Source: Gemmatimonadota bacterium
GTDB taxonomy: Bacteria; Gemmatimonadota; Gemmatimonadetes; Gemmatimonadales; GWC2-71-9
Direction of reading: 5' to 3'
DNA length: 7,466 nt
Assembly (NCBI GenBank): GCA_029862935.1
Contig: JAOTWK010000170.1
Span: forward strand, 1-7,466
Shown: in pieces, positions 1-6,322 of the stretch
Numbering within the stretch: position 1 is the stretch's first letter
Layout: every line of letters begins with the position of its first letter
Notes under the pieces: model-generated
Databases searched by the model: none
What the model saw: only the letters and a program-made list of their open reading frames with translations
Told to the model about the DNA's origin: nothing
Translations under genes and position numbers: made by a program

Positions 1-126
1 CTCATGGTGGTTGCGGATGTTATCGCGCGCACGGCGTTCATGCCGGTCGAGCTGCCGGTCGGCGTCGTGACCGCACTGATTGGTGTACCCATCTTCATCT
101 TGCTGGTGCGCCAATGGGCGAAGTGA
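1..126 (+). CDS. FecCD/BtuC-family ABC permease, C-terminal fragment
   Basis: This is the last 41 codons of an inner-membrane permease of the FecCD/BtuC family, which imports iron chelates, heme or cobalamin with an ATPase and a periplasmic binding protein. The visible tail has the family's characteristic ending: an ADVIAR motif, then [15 protein letters not shown], then the final hydrophobic helix VPIFILLV and a short basic end (RQWAK). The reading frame is open from base 1, and the start lies outside the window. The stop (TGA at 124-126) overlaps the start of the ATPase gene, which supports one operon. The fragment identifies the family well but does not decide the substrate. Confidence 0.9.
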   Translation, partial: LMVVADVIARTAFMPVELPVGVVTALIGVPIFILLVRQWAK

Positions 127-923
127 TCTTCGACGCGCGGGAGTTGCGGTACCAGTATCCCGGCGCCGCCGAACCCGCGGTGTTCGATGTCGGGCTACAG
201 GTCGCAGCCGGCGAGTTGGTCGGGGTCGTTGGTCCCAATGGGAGCGGGAAGACGACGTTGCTGCGACTGCTCCTGGGAGTGTTGCGACCGACCGCGGGGC
301 AAGCGATCACAGGAAACCGCCCCGCACATAGCTGGAACCCACGGGCGTTGGCCCGCCAAGTCGGTGTGGTGGTGCAGCGCGAGGAGCCCGTGTTTCCTCT
401 GCGTGTGCGCCAGGCCGTGCAGTTGGGTCGCTACGCGCACATGGGGGCTCTCGGGGCTCCGGGTGCGCGAGACCATGCCGCGGTGAGCCACGCGCTCGTT
501 CGGTGCGATGTCGCTCACCTTGCGGACCGGTGGGTCGCGACGCTGTCGGGCGGCGAATGGCAACGAGTCCGGGTGGCACGGGCGCTGGCACAGGAACCTC
601 GGGCGCTCGTGCTCGACGAGGCTACCGCCAGCCTCGACGTCCGACATGAAATGGAAGTCTTCGAGTTGGTAGCGGATCTGGTGCGACACGAGGGACTCGC
701 TGGCGTGGTCGTGACGCACCGCGTCAACCTCGCCGCACGATTCGTCGACCGCATTGCCGTGATGGACCGTGGCGCCGCGCGGGTGGTCGGAGCACCACGC
801 GACGTGCTGACGAAGGCAGTGATCGAGCAGGTCTTTGCGTGGCCCGTCGCCATGCAAGAATGGGACGGCGTGCCGCAGTTCGTGGCATTGAGACGAGATC
901 GCGGACTCGAGGAGACGGAATGA
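114..923 (+). CDS. ABC transporter ATPase, BtuD/FecE type
   Basis: This is the cytoplasmic ATPase that powers the permease encoded just upstream. In the 269-residue protein, Walker A is GPNGSGKTT (40-48), the Q-loop glutamine is Q88, the signature is LSGGE (144-148), Walker B is ALVLDEA (164-170, catalytic E169) and the D-loop is ASLD (172-175). The switch histidine is H202 in VVTHR, where most relatives read THD, so the residue after the histidine is unusual. The length is typical of the FecE/BtuD group (about 250-270). The ATG at 114 overlaps the permease by 13 bases. An in-frame GTG at 123 would give a 4-base GTGA overlap like the other junctions here, and a 266-residue product. No clear Shine-Dalgarno precedes either, so translational coupling is likely. 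Cobalamin or iron-chelate uptake cannot be separated from this gene alone. Confidence 0.93.
   Translation: MGEVIFDARELRYQYPGAAEPAVFDVGLQVAAGELVGVVGPNGSGKTTLLRLLLGVLRPTAGQAITGNRPAHSWNPRALARQVGVVVQREEPVFPLRVRQAVQLGRYAHMGALGAPGARDHAAVSHALVRCDVAHLADRWVATLSGGEWQRVRVARALAQEPRALVLDEATASLDVRHEMEVFELVADLVRHEGLAGVVVTHRVNLAARFVDRIAVMDRGAARVVGAPRDVLTKAVIEQVFAWPVAMQEWDGVPQFVALRRDRGLEETE
909..914 (+). promoter_or_regulatory. Ribosome binding site of the TonB-dependent receptor
   Basis: GAGGAG lies 5 bases before the ATG at 920. It decides this start over the in-frame upstream ATG at 839, which lies deep inside the ATPase gene and would bury the signal peptide behind 27 arginine-rich residues. Confidence 0.8.
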
Positions 924-2899
924 GGAATGCGGTGAGTCGACGGACAGCGGTGTTGCTCTCAGCGGCGCTTGCCGTCTCGTCGCCCACGCTCGGTGCTCAG
1001 GACCCGTCTGACACCACCTTGCTCGATCCTGTTGTCGTGACCGCTGAGCGCGTACCGACGGCACGTATCGCGAGCCCTGCGACCACGACGGTGATCACGG
1101 GTGAGGAACTCGCGGAGCGTGGTCTTCGACGGGTGGCAGAGGCACTCCGCACCGTGGCAGGACTCGAGATCGTCGAGACGGGCTCTATTGGCGGCAGCAC
1201 CGCGCTCTTCGTGCGGGGTGGAGAGAGCGACTATGTCAAAGTGCTCGTGGACGGCGTACCGGTAAACGATCCGGGTGGTGCCATCGACCTTGCCGATCTC
1301 ACGACCGACAACGTCGAGCGCATCGAGATCGTCCGGGGCCCGGTGAGCGTGTTGTACGGATCCGACGCCGTATCCGGGGTCGTCCAAATCTTCACGCGCC
1401 GGGGTGATGGCGCCGTGCGCGGTGAGTTGAGCCTGCGCGCGGGGACCCGCACGGCACTCGAGGCCTTGGGTGGCGTCGCCGGCGGGGCAGGCGCGCTGGG
1501 GTATGCACTGACCGTCTCGCATGCCCGCAGCGAAGGCATCTACGATCTCAACAACGACTATCGCAGCGTCGTCTGGAGTGGCCAGGTCACAGCTGATCCC
1601 GACCGCCGGACCTCCGCCCAACTATCCGTGCGGCACTCGGGAAGCCGCTACCAGTTCCCGACCGACGGCACGGGTCGAGTGGAGGATCGAAACAGCTTTC
1701 AACAGCGAGACCGCACGGTTGGCGTCTTCCAGCTGCGGCGGGAGATCGCCCCTGCCATCGAAGCGCGGCTCCTGTTTGGGTTCCATGACGTTGACGGAGG
1801 TATCGACGATCAGCCAGATGGACCCGCCGACACCCTCGGGTTCTTCGGGTTTTCCAGTAATCAGGCGGGCAAACGCCGATCAGCCGAACTCGAGCTTCAT
1901 GCATTCGCCCCCGGCGCGACGGTGTTGACGGCAGGTGTGCAGTACGAGCAGGAGGCTGAACGAGCGGCAACCACCTCGATCAGCGAGTTTGGTGAAGCAG
2001 AGAGCTCCTCTGACGTCCAGCGTCGCAACGTCGGGCTCTACTTCCAGCTTCACGCGGCTGGATTGGGTCGGTTGTCGGTGACCGGGGGCGTGCGTGTGGA
2101 CGACAACGAAGCGTTTGGGACGTTTCTCTCTGCTCGCGCTGGCGCTGCCCTTCGCATCGGGTCTTCCACTCGCGTTCGTGCATCAATTGGGCGCGCGTTC
2201 AAAGAACCAACCTTCTTCGAGAACTTCGCCGACGGTCCGTTCGCCCGGGGCAACCCGGCGTTGCGTCCGGAGCGGTCCCTGACGTGGGAGGTAGGGATCG
2301 AGCAACACCTGCTGCATGATAAGATTTCGGTTGCCGCAGCGTACTTTGACCAGCGGTTTCGCGACCTCATTCAGTACACGTTCGCGCCACCCAGTCCCGA
2401 CGACCCGACGTACGTCAATGTCGCGGCGGCGAACGCTCGAGGGATGGAGCTGGAAGCGAGTGCCACGCTGGACGTCGGTTTGCACGTGACAGGCGCCTAC
2501 ACCTACCTCGAAACCAAGGTGGTCGATGCCGGATTCGACACCGACGCGGGCGCGGCCTTCGTGGAGGGCGAGCGCCTGCTGCGGCGACCCACGCATGCGC
2601 TGTCCTTGAGTGCAGCACAGCATTTCGGGTCACGCGCGACCCTCTCGGCAGGGCTGCGCTATGTCGGTAGCCGTGCCGACCGTGACTTCTCGGCTGTTCC
2701 GACGCTCCCGGTCGAGTTGGCCGGGTACGGCACGGTGGATGTCTCTGCCAGGGTGACCGCCTGGACGTCCAAGACAGGCCGGCGAGGGCTCGATCTCACC
2801 GCCCGAATCCGCAACCTCTTCGATGCGGACTACCGTGAAGTCTTTGGGTTCCTGACCGCGGGACGGACTGTGGTGGTGGGGGTGAGGGTGGGACTCTGA
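920..2899 (+). CDS. btuB: TonB-dependent outer-membrane receptor, BtuB-like
   Basis: This is an outer-membrane gated beta-barrel that imports a scarce chelate using TonB/ExbBD energy. From the ATG at 920 the protein has 659 residues. Residues 1-26 are a signal peptide (basic MRNAVSRR, hydrophobic core, cleavage after LGA before QD). A TonB box-like DPVVVTAER (36-44) resembles the DTLVVTANR region of E. coli BtuB. The plug domain follows (about 50-162) with FVRGGESDYVKVLVDGVPVN (98-117) and VERIEIVRGPVSVLYGSDAVSG (starting at 132). The barrel fills the rest and includes NPALRPERS (445-453), RRPTHAL (555-561) and IRNLFDADY (630-638). The last residue is leucine (VRVGL) rather than the usual aromatic. 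The gene overlaps the ATPase by 4 bases (ATGA) and has a good Shine-Dalgarno. BtuB is about 614 residues in E. coli, so this one is slightly long. The receptor class is certain. Cobalamin as cargo is probable; siderophore or heme remains possible. Confidence 0.9.
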   Translation: MRNAVSRRTAVLLSAALAVSSPTLGAQDPSDTTLLDPVVVTAERVPTARIASPATTTVITGEELAERGLRRVAEALRTVAGLEIVETGSIGGSTALFVRGGESDYVKVLVDGVPVNDPGGAIDLADLTTDNVERIEIVRGPVSVLYGSDAVSGVVQIFTRRGDGAVRGELSLRAGTRTALEALGGVAGGAGALGYALTVSHARSEGIYDLNNDYRSVVWSGQVTADPDRRTSAQLSVRHSGSRYQFPTDGTGRVEDRNSFQQRDRTVGVFQLRREIAPAIEARLLFGFHDVDGGIDDQPDGPADTLGFFGFSSNQAGKRRSAELELHAFAPGATVLTAGVQYEQEAERAATTSISEFGEAESSSDVQRRNVGLYFQLHAAGLGRLSVTGGVRVDDNEAFGTFLSARAGAALRIGSSTRVRASIGRAFKEPTFFENFADGPFARGNPALRPERSLTWEVGIEQHLLHDKISVAAAYFDQRFRDLIQYTFAPPSPDDPTYVNVAAANARGMELEASATLDVGLHVTGAYTYLETKVVDAGFDTDAGAAFVEGERLLRRPTHALSLSAAQHFGSRATLSAGLRYVGSRADRDFSAVPTLPVELAGYGTVDVSARVTAWTSKTGRRGLDLTARIRNLFDADYREVFGFLTAGRTVVVGVRVGL

Positions 2900-2903
2900 A
2901 CGC

Positions 2904-2939
2904 GACGACCGGGACGACTGAGGCGACCGGGACGACAAG
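2904..2939 (+). repeat. Four tandem 9-base units, GACGACNNN, plus orientation
   Basis: Starting 5 bases after the receptor stop, four back-to-back nonamers share GACGAC followed by three variable bases (CGG, TGA, CGG, AAG). The third unit starts GGCGAC. Units 1-2 and 3-4 also form a longer direct repeat, CGACCGGGACGAC at 2906-2918 and 2924-2936, with an 18-base period. It is non-coding: the phase contains a TGA, and no start or ribosome site is associated with it. Confidence 0.8.
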
Positions 2940-2952
2940 GATGGGGGCGATT

Positions 2953-2988
2953 GCAGTCGTGTTCGTCGTCTCAGTCGTCAGCGTCGTC
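2953..2988 (-). repeat. Four tandem 9-base units, GACGACNNN, minus orientation
   Basis: Read on the minus strand, this block is again four back-to-back nonamers of the family seen at 2904-2939: GACGAC followed by GCT, TGA and GAA, then a diverged CACGACTGC. It faces the first array across 13 bases. Arms 2904-2927 and 2965-2988 match at 20 of 24 positions, plus one G-U pair, so the transcript could fold into a long imperfect hairpin with a 37-base loop. No U-tract follows, so it does not look like an ordinary intrinsic terminator. Confidence 0.78.
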
Positions 2989-2992
2989 GGTG

Positions 2993-2998
2993 TATCTT
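2993..2998 (+). promoter_or_regulatory. Possible -10 box for a leaderless recO transcript
   Basis: TATCTT fits TANNNT and sits 6 bases before the recO ATG at 3005, the spacing seen in leaderless genes of several bacterial groups. There is no recognisable Shine-Dalgarno before recO. No convincing -35 is visible: that position falls inside the nonamer array. This is a tentative reading. Confidence 0.3.
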
Positions 2999-3004
2999 CA
3001 AAGC

Positions 3005-3754
3005 ATGCCCCCCACCACGACGCCGGCCATCATTCTCCACGCGTTTCCGTACGGAGAGAGCTCGAAGATCGCCCGGTTGTTGACCAGGGACTACGGGGTG
3101 CAGAGTGTCATCGCGAAAGGGGCGTCGCGCCCCAAGAGCAAGTTCGGCGCGCGCCTGCAGGTGCTGAACGAGGGAACGGCACAGCTCTACCTCAAGCCAA
3201 ATCGCGATCTGCATACCCTGGCGGAGTTTGACGTGACGCACCAGCGGCACGCGTTGCCCCACGACGTGCGGCGCTACACGGCGGCGGCCGCGTTCGCTGA
3301 AGTCGTCTTGCGGTGCTGCCCCGCCGAGGCCCACCCGGAAGTATTCGACCTGACTACGCAAGCGTTGGAGCAACTCGAGACGTGCGACGTGAGCGTGCTG
3401 GACGTCGTCGCACTGGGAGCGATGTGGGCTGCCGTGCGAACCCTCGGATTTGCCCCCCGGCGAGACGCCTGTGCCCGCGACGGTCGGCGCTTGCCGACTG
3501 GAGCGGTGACGTTCTCCGTGGCAGAAGGCGGCTATCTCTGTGAGGGCTGTGCGCGAGGTGTCGAAGCGACGCGGCTTTCAGCGGTCGACCGACAGGCGCT
3601 CGAACACCTCGTCAACGGCGACCTGCATGCAGTGGGTCTGCTCTCACCGAAGCACGCCGCCGCGCATCGCCGATTGCTGGCCCGATTCGTAGAGCGCCAT
3701 ATGGGCGAGGGGAAGGAGCTCAGAGCCATGACGCTCTGGCAGGAGCTCACATGA
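3005..3754 (+). CDS. recO: DNA repair protein RecO
   Basis: RecO works in the cytoplasm in the RecFOR pathway. It anneals complementary strands and helps RecR load RecA onto SSB-coated single-stranded DNA. The 249-residue product has the expected OB-fold start, with PYGESSKIARLLTRDYG (15-31) and VIAKGASRPKS (35-45), then the helical domain and a C-terminal zinc-ribbon region. That region reads CARD (156-159) and CEGC (179-182). The usual four cysteines are reduced to three, with D159 where the second cysteine is expected. The length fits the family (about 240-260). The ATG at 3005 puts the PYGES motif about 15 residues in, as usual. In-frame upstream GTG (2990) and TTG (2951) starts would only add residues encoded by the repeat array. 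The gene overlaps selB by 4 bases (ATGA). Confidence 0.92.
   Translation: MPPTTTPAIILHAFPYGESSKIARLLTRDYGVQSVIAKGASRPKSKFGARLQVLNEGTAQLYLKPNRDLHTLAEFDVTHQRHALPHDVRRYTAAAAFAEVVLRCCPAEAHPEVFDLTTQALEQLETCDVSVLDVVALGAMWAAVRTLGFAPRRDACARDGRRLPTGAVTFSVAEGGYLCEGCARGVEATRLSAVDRQALEHLVNGDLHAVGLLSPKHAAAHRRLLARFVERHMGEGKELRAMTLWQELT
3741..3745 (+). promoter_or_regulatory. Ribosome binding site of selB, inside recO
   Basis: AGGAG within the last codons of recO lies 5 bases before the selB ATG at 3751. It gives selB its own initiation site in addition to coupling through the ATGA overlap. Confidence 0.75.
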
Positions 3755-5643
3755 CGCGTCATGTCGTTGTGGGGACGGCAGGCCACGTTGACCACGGCAA
3801 GACGGCACTGGTCAAGACGCTCACTGGTACTGACACGGATCGCTGGGAAGAGGAGAAGCGTCGCGGCATTACCATCGACCTCGGTTTCGCTCGTCTCGAT
3901 CTCGGATCGGGCATCACCGCGAGTATCGTCGATGTGCCGGGCCACGAGGACTTCGTTCGCAACATGGTCGCGGGCGCAACCGGCGTTGACGTGGCGCTCC
4001 TAGTAGTCGGTGCGGACGAGGGTGTCATGCCGCAGACGGTCGAGCACGTCGCGATTCTCGATCTTCTTGGGGTCCGAGCGGGCGTCGTCGCGATTACCAA
4101 GACTGATCTTGCCGAGCCGGATTGGCTCGAGCTCGTCGTTGCGGACGTGACGGAGCGGATCCAAGCCTCGTCCGTTCGCTGGGAGCCGCCGGTGTTCTTC
4201 TCGGCGGTGACGGGTCGCGGCAGCGAAGAGCTCCGCGCGGCCCTGTCCCGCGCGTCGGAGCGGGCTACCGTCAGATCGGAACATGACTTGTTCCGCATGC
4301 CGGTGGACCGGGTATTCAGCGCGCCCGGCGCCGGAACAGTCGTGACCGGTACGACGTGGAGCGGCACCGTGGCCTCTGGCGACACCGTGCGCGTACTCCC
4401 TGGGAGCGTCCGTGCCCGAGTGCGCAGCGTCGAAGTTCACGGTGAGGCGCGACCGCAGGCGGAGCCCGGCCGACGCACGGCACTGGCGCTTCCCGGCACC
4501 GAAAAGGCGGATATCACACGCGGGTGCGTAGTCGTGGCCAGTGAGACATGGCGTGAGAGCCTAGCGATCGACGTGATGCTGACCCTGTTGACCGGGGCAC
4601 GGGCGATCACACAACGCACTCGGGTACGGTTTCATCTGGGCACGGCGGAGATCATGGCGCGCGTGACGCCCGCCGTCGGCGACATCGCACCTGGATCGAC
4701 GGGAGCCGCCAGACTACGACTCGAACACCCCGTGGTGGCACGATGGGGTGATCGAGGGGTCCTCCGGTCATACTCACCGATGTCCACGATCGGTGGGTGC
4801 GTGATTGGCGATCCGTTCCCTCCGCGCAAGCCACGCCGACCGGTGGACCTCGAGCAACGACTGGACGTCGATCGCGCACGACGACTGCTGGCGTTCGTTG
4901 AACTGGGTGGATGGAACGGCTTGCCGCTTGACGATGTCGCGGTGCGCACGGGCGTGCACGTTCGCGACGTGCCCGAAGTGGTGGAGCAAGCGCGAGCCCT
5001 TGGGGTGCGGATCGTGGGCGAGCGGCTCGTAGCGGGGACAGTCCTCGACCACGCGCGTGATGTCACGCTCGAGGCCATCGGGACGTACCACGGAGCGCAT
5101 CCGCTGGAACCCGGCATGCCGCGTGAGCTGGCACGGGCGGTGTTGCGGCGCCCCGAATACGCGGATGTCGTGCACACCGGGCTCGCAGAGCAGGGAATCG
5201 TACAGGTCGAACGTGAAACCCTTCGACTCACCGAGTTCCGTCCGGAGCTTTCGGCTCGTCACAGCGAGTGGGCAACGGCCATGCGGCAGATTCTCGAGGA
5301 AGCAGGTCCGCGCGGTGCAACCGAACCCGAACTTGCTGCCGGCGTCGGTGTCGAGCGGGTCCGGGATGTGGCAGAATTCATGGTGCGGCAGGGCGAAGCC
5401 GCTCGAGTTGGGCAGGATCGTTACTTCGATGCGGTGGCGCTTGGGCAACTTCAGACCCAGATTCTCGACTTCATCGCAGAGCATGGGCGAGCTACGCCTG
5501 CCCAACTACGTGACATTACCGGACTTACGAGGAAGTACCTCATCCCAGTTCTAGAGTGGATGGATGGATCGGGATTCACGATTCGCGACGGAGATAGTCG
5601 GCGGGCGGGACCTGCCGGAGCGAGGGGTGTAAAACACACTTGA
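3751..5643 (+). CDS. selB: Selenocysteine-specific translation elongation factor SelB
   Basis: SelB is a GTPase that carries selenocysteinyl-tRNA to the ribosome and binds the SECIS hairpin beside an in-frame UGA. The 630-residue protein (E. coli 614) has an EF-Tu-like GTPase domain at the start: G1 GHVDHGKT (11-18), G2 RRGIT (37-41, T41), G3 DVPGH (61-65), G4 TKTD (116-119; N in classic GTPases) and G5 SAV (151-153). Domains II and III follow to about 360, including the FSAPGAGTVVTGT stretch at 189-201. The rest is a run of winged-helix domains (about 370-620) that bind SECIS RNA. The last of these carries the diagnostic LTRKYLIPVLEWMDGSG (592-608) and IRDGDSRR (611-618), which separate SelB from EF-Tu, IF2 and CysN. 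It is co-translated with recO. No selA, selD, tRNA-Sec or selenoprotein is visible in the window. The gene implies the organism decodes selenocysteine. Confidence 0.96.
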   Translation: MTRHVVVGTAGHVDHGKTALVKTLTGTDTDRWEEEKRRGITIDLGFARLDLGSGITASIVDVPGHEDFVRNMVAGATGVDVALLVVGADEGVMPQTVEHVAILDLLGVRAGVVAITKTDLAEPDWLELVVADVTERIQASSVRWEPPVFFSAVTGRGSEELRAALSRASERATVRSEHDLFRMPVDRVFSAPGAGTVVTGTTWSGTVASGDTVRVLPGSVRARVRSVEVHGEARPQAEPGRRTALALPGTEKADITRGCVVVASETWRESLAIDVMLTLLTGARAITQRTRVRFHLGTAEIMARVTPAVGDIAPGSTGAARLRLEHPVVARWGDRGVLRSYSPMSTIGGCVIGDPFPPRKPRRPVDLEQRLDVDRARRLLAFVELGGWNGLPLDDVAVRTGVHVRDVPEVVEQARALGVRIVGERLVAGTVLDHARDVTLEAIGTYHGAHPLEPGMPRELARAVLRRPEYADVVHTGLAEQGIVQVERETLRLTEFRPELSARHSEWATAMRQILEEAGPRGATEPELAAGVGVERVRDVAEFMVRQGEAARVGQDRYFDAVALGQLQTQILDFIAEHGRATPAQLRDITGLTRKYLIPVLEWMDGSGFTIRDGDSRRAGPAGARGVKHT

Positions 5644-5653
5644 CGGGGGTAGT

Positions 5654-5687
5654 GATCAATCCTAGCTTCGATTCAGAAGGACTGATC
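5654..5687. repeat. Inverted repeat downstream of selB
   Basis: GATCAATCCT (5654-5663) and AGGACTGATC (5678-5687) are inverted copies with one mismatch and a 14-base loop. A smaller alternative hairpin, CTTC (5666-5669) with GAAG (5676-5679), overlaps the right arm, so the two folds exclude each other. No U-tract follows. It could be a weak or Rho-assisted end for recO-selB, or an operator for the next gene. The rest of the 102-base gap shows no convincing promoter: TTGACG at 5640-5645 has only a poor -10 partner, and TATACG at 5723-5728 has no -35. Confidence 0.45.
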
Positions 5688-5734
5688 GGTAACTAAACCC
5701 AAGGAGTGGGACGCAAGAATCTTATACGTCTGAT

Positions 5735-5739
5735 AGGAG
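5735..5739 (+). promoter_or_regulatory. Ribosome binding site of the sorting-domain protein
   Basis: AGGAG lies 6 bases before the ATG at 5746. It decides that start over the in-frame TTG at 5740, which touches the site and would add only two residues before the signal peptide. Confidence 0.8.
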
Positions 5740-5745
5740 TTGGAC

Positions 5746-6168
5746 ATGAAGCTAGCCTGGGCGGTGGTGGTTTCGCTCGGGCTCCTGATCGCTGTGCCGG
5801 CGGTCGTAGAAGCTCAAGACAGCACCGATTCTCCGGTGCGGCTGCACAGGAACTACCCGAATCCGTTCAATCCGGAGACGACAATTCCGTTCTCCCTCGA
5901 TTTTGGTATGTGGGGGGGTGGGAAGCAGCCTGTTGTGTCACTTCGGATCTACAACATCTTGGCACAGCTCGTGGCGATCCCGATTCTCCAAGGGTCGGGG
6001 GAGCCGCTCGATAATGTGTCGTTGGCGTGGAACGGAACCGGGGACTTCGCCGCGTATTGGGATGGTATGGTCCGCGGCACGGGCCATGAAGCGGCGTCAG
6101 GAGTCTACGTCTACCAGCTAGTGGTCAATGGGAAGGCGCAATCGAAAAAGATGACCATAGTGAAGTAG
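5746..6168 (+). CDS. Small exported protein: signal peptide plus lone FlgD-Ig/T9SS-type sorting domain
   Basis: The 140-residue product starts with a signal peptide (MKLAW, hydrophobic core, cleavage likely after VEA at 23). Nearly all the mature protein is one Ig-like domain of the kind found at the C-terminus of large secreted proteins. It has NYPNPFNPETTIPFSL (36-51), VSLRIYNILAQLV (64-76), a WNGTGD (95-100) and YWDG (104-107) stretch, SGVYVYQLVV (118-127) and a terminal KKMTIVK (134-140). In Bacteroidota and relatives this pattern (Por secretion tail and FlgD-Ig families) directs cargo through the type IX system or anchors it at the surface. No cargo domain is present here. An insert of about 10 residues, GMWGGGKQPV (54-63), separates the first two strands. 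A terminator follows and selB precedes at 102 bases, so it is probably its own transcription unit. The domain is clear; the function of the lone domain is unknown. Confidence 0.85.
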   Translation: MKLAWAVVVSLGLLIAVPAVVEAQDSTDSPVRLHRNYPNPFNPETTIPFSLDFGMWGGGKQPVVSLRIYNILAQLVAIPILQGSGEPLDNVSLAWNGTGDFAAYWDGMVRGTGHEAASGVYVYQLVVNGKAQSKKMTIVK

Positions 6169-6217
6169 CGAAAGGGAGCTTCGAGCGAGGGACGTCATTT
6201 CGACAGTATGAGAAGGA

Positions 6218-6254
6218 ACAGCGCGCCGGCCACAAGCCGGCGCGTCTGTCTTTG
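6218..6254 (+). terminator. Intrinsic terminator after the sorting-domain gene
   Basis: A perfect 9-bp GC stem, CGCGCCGGC (6222-6230) with GCCGGCGCG (6236-6244), encloses the loop CACAA. It extends by four more pairs (6218-6221 with 6246-6249) if T6245 bulges. The T-rich TCTGTCTTT follows. The terminator starts about 50 bases after the stop at 6168 and separates that gene from clpB. Confidence 0.75.
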
Positions 6255-6322
6255 TGGCACAAACACGTCAGAAATGCATGTTTCAGGCGGTATGGAGGTT
6301 GCCCCCCAAAGTGAGACGTAGC

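Noticed and set aside
839..919. Upstream in-frame ATG for the TonB-dependent receptor
   Set aside because: It lies inside the ATPase gene, lacks a ribosome site and would place 27 residues before a clear signal peptide. The ATG at 920 has GAGGAG and a 4-base overlap.
195..1064. Long open frame on the minus strand across the ATPase and receptor
   Set aside because: It is antisense to two genes with complete conserved motifs. Its translation is arginine- and histidine-rich with no recognisable domain, as expected for a shadow frame in GC-rich DNA.
2904..2988. Nonamer arrays as a CRISPR or an intrinsic terminator
   Set aside because: Units are 9 bases with no unique spacers, and the potential hairpin has a 37-base loop with no U-tract.
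2941..3231. Open frame with a hydrophobic start (alternating valine and serine) before recO
   Set aside because: The apparent membrane-like start is the nonamer array translated in frame, and the rest overlaps recO out of frame.
5641..5652. selB stop TGA as a possible selenocysteine codon
   Set aside because: The frame meets TAG only two codons later, and the protein already ends with the full SelB C-terminal motif.
5664..5680. TTCGATT resembling a tRNA T-loop in the gap after selB
   Set aside because: The flanking five bases on each side do not pair, and no acceptor stem or anticodon arm is found around it.
5706..6014. GTG-initiated open frame overlapping the sorting-domain gene
   Set aside because: Its start overlaps its own putative AGGAG, and it runs in a different frame from the conserved NYPNPFNP domain. 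No family resemblance is seen.
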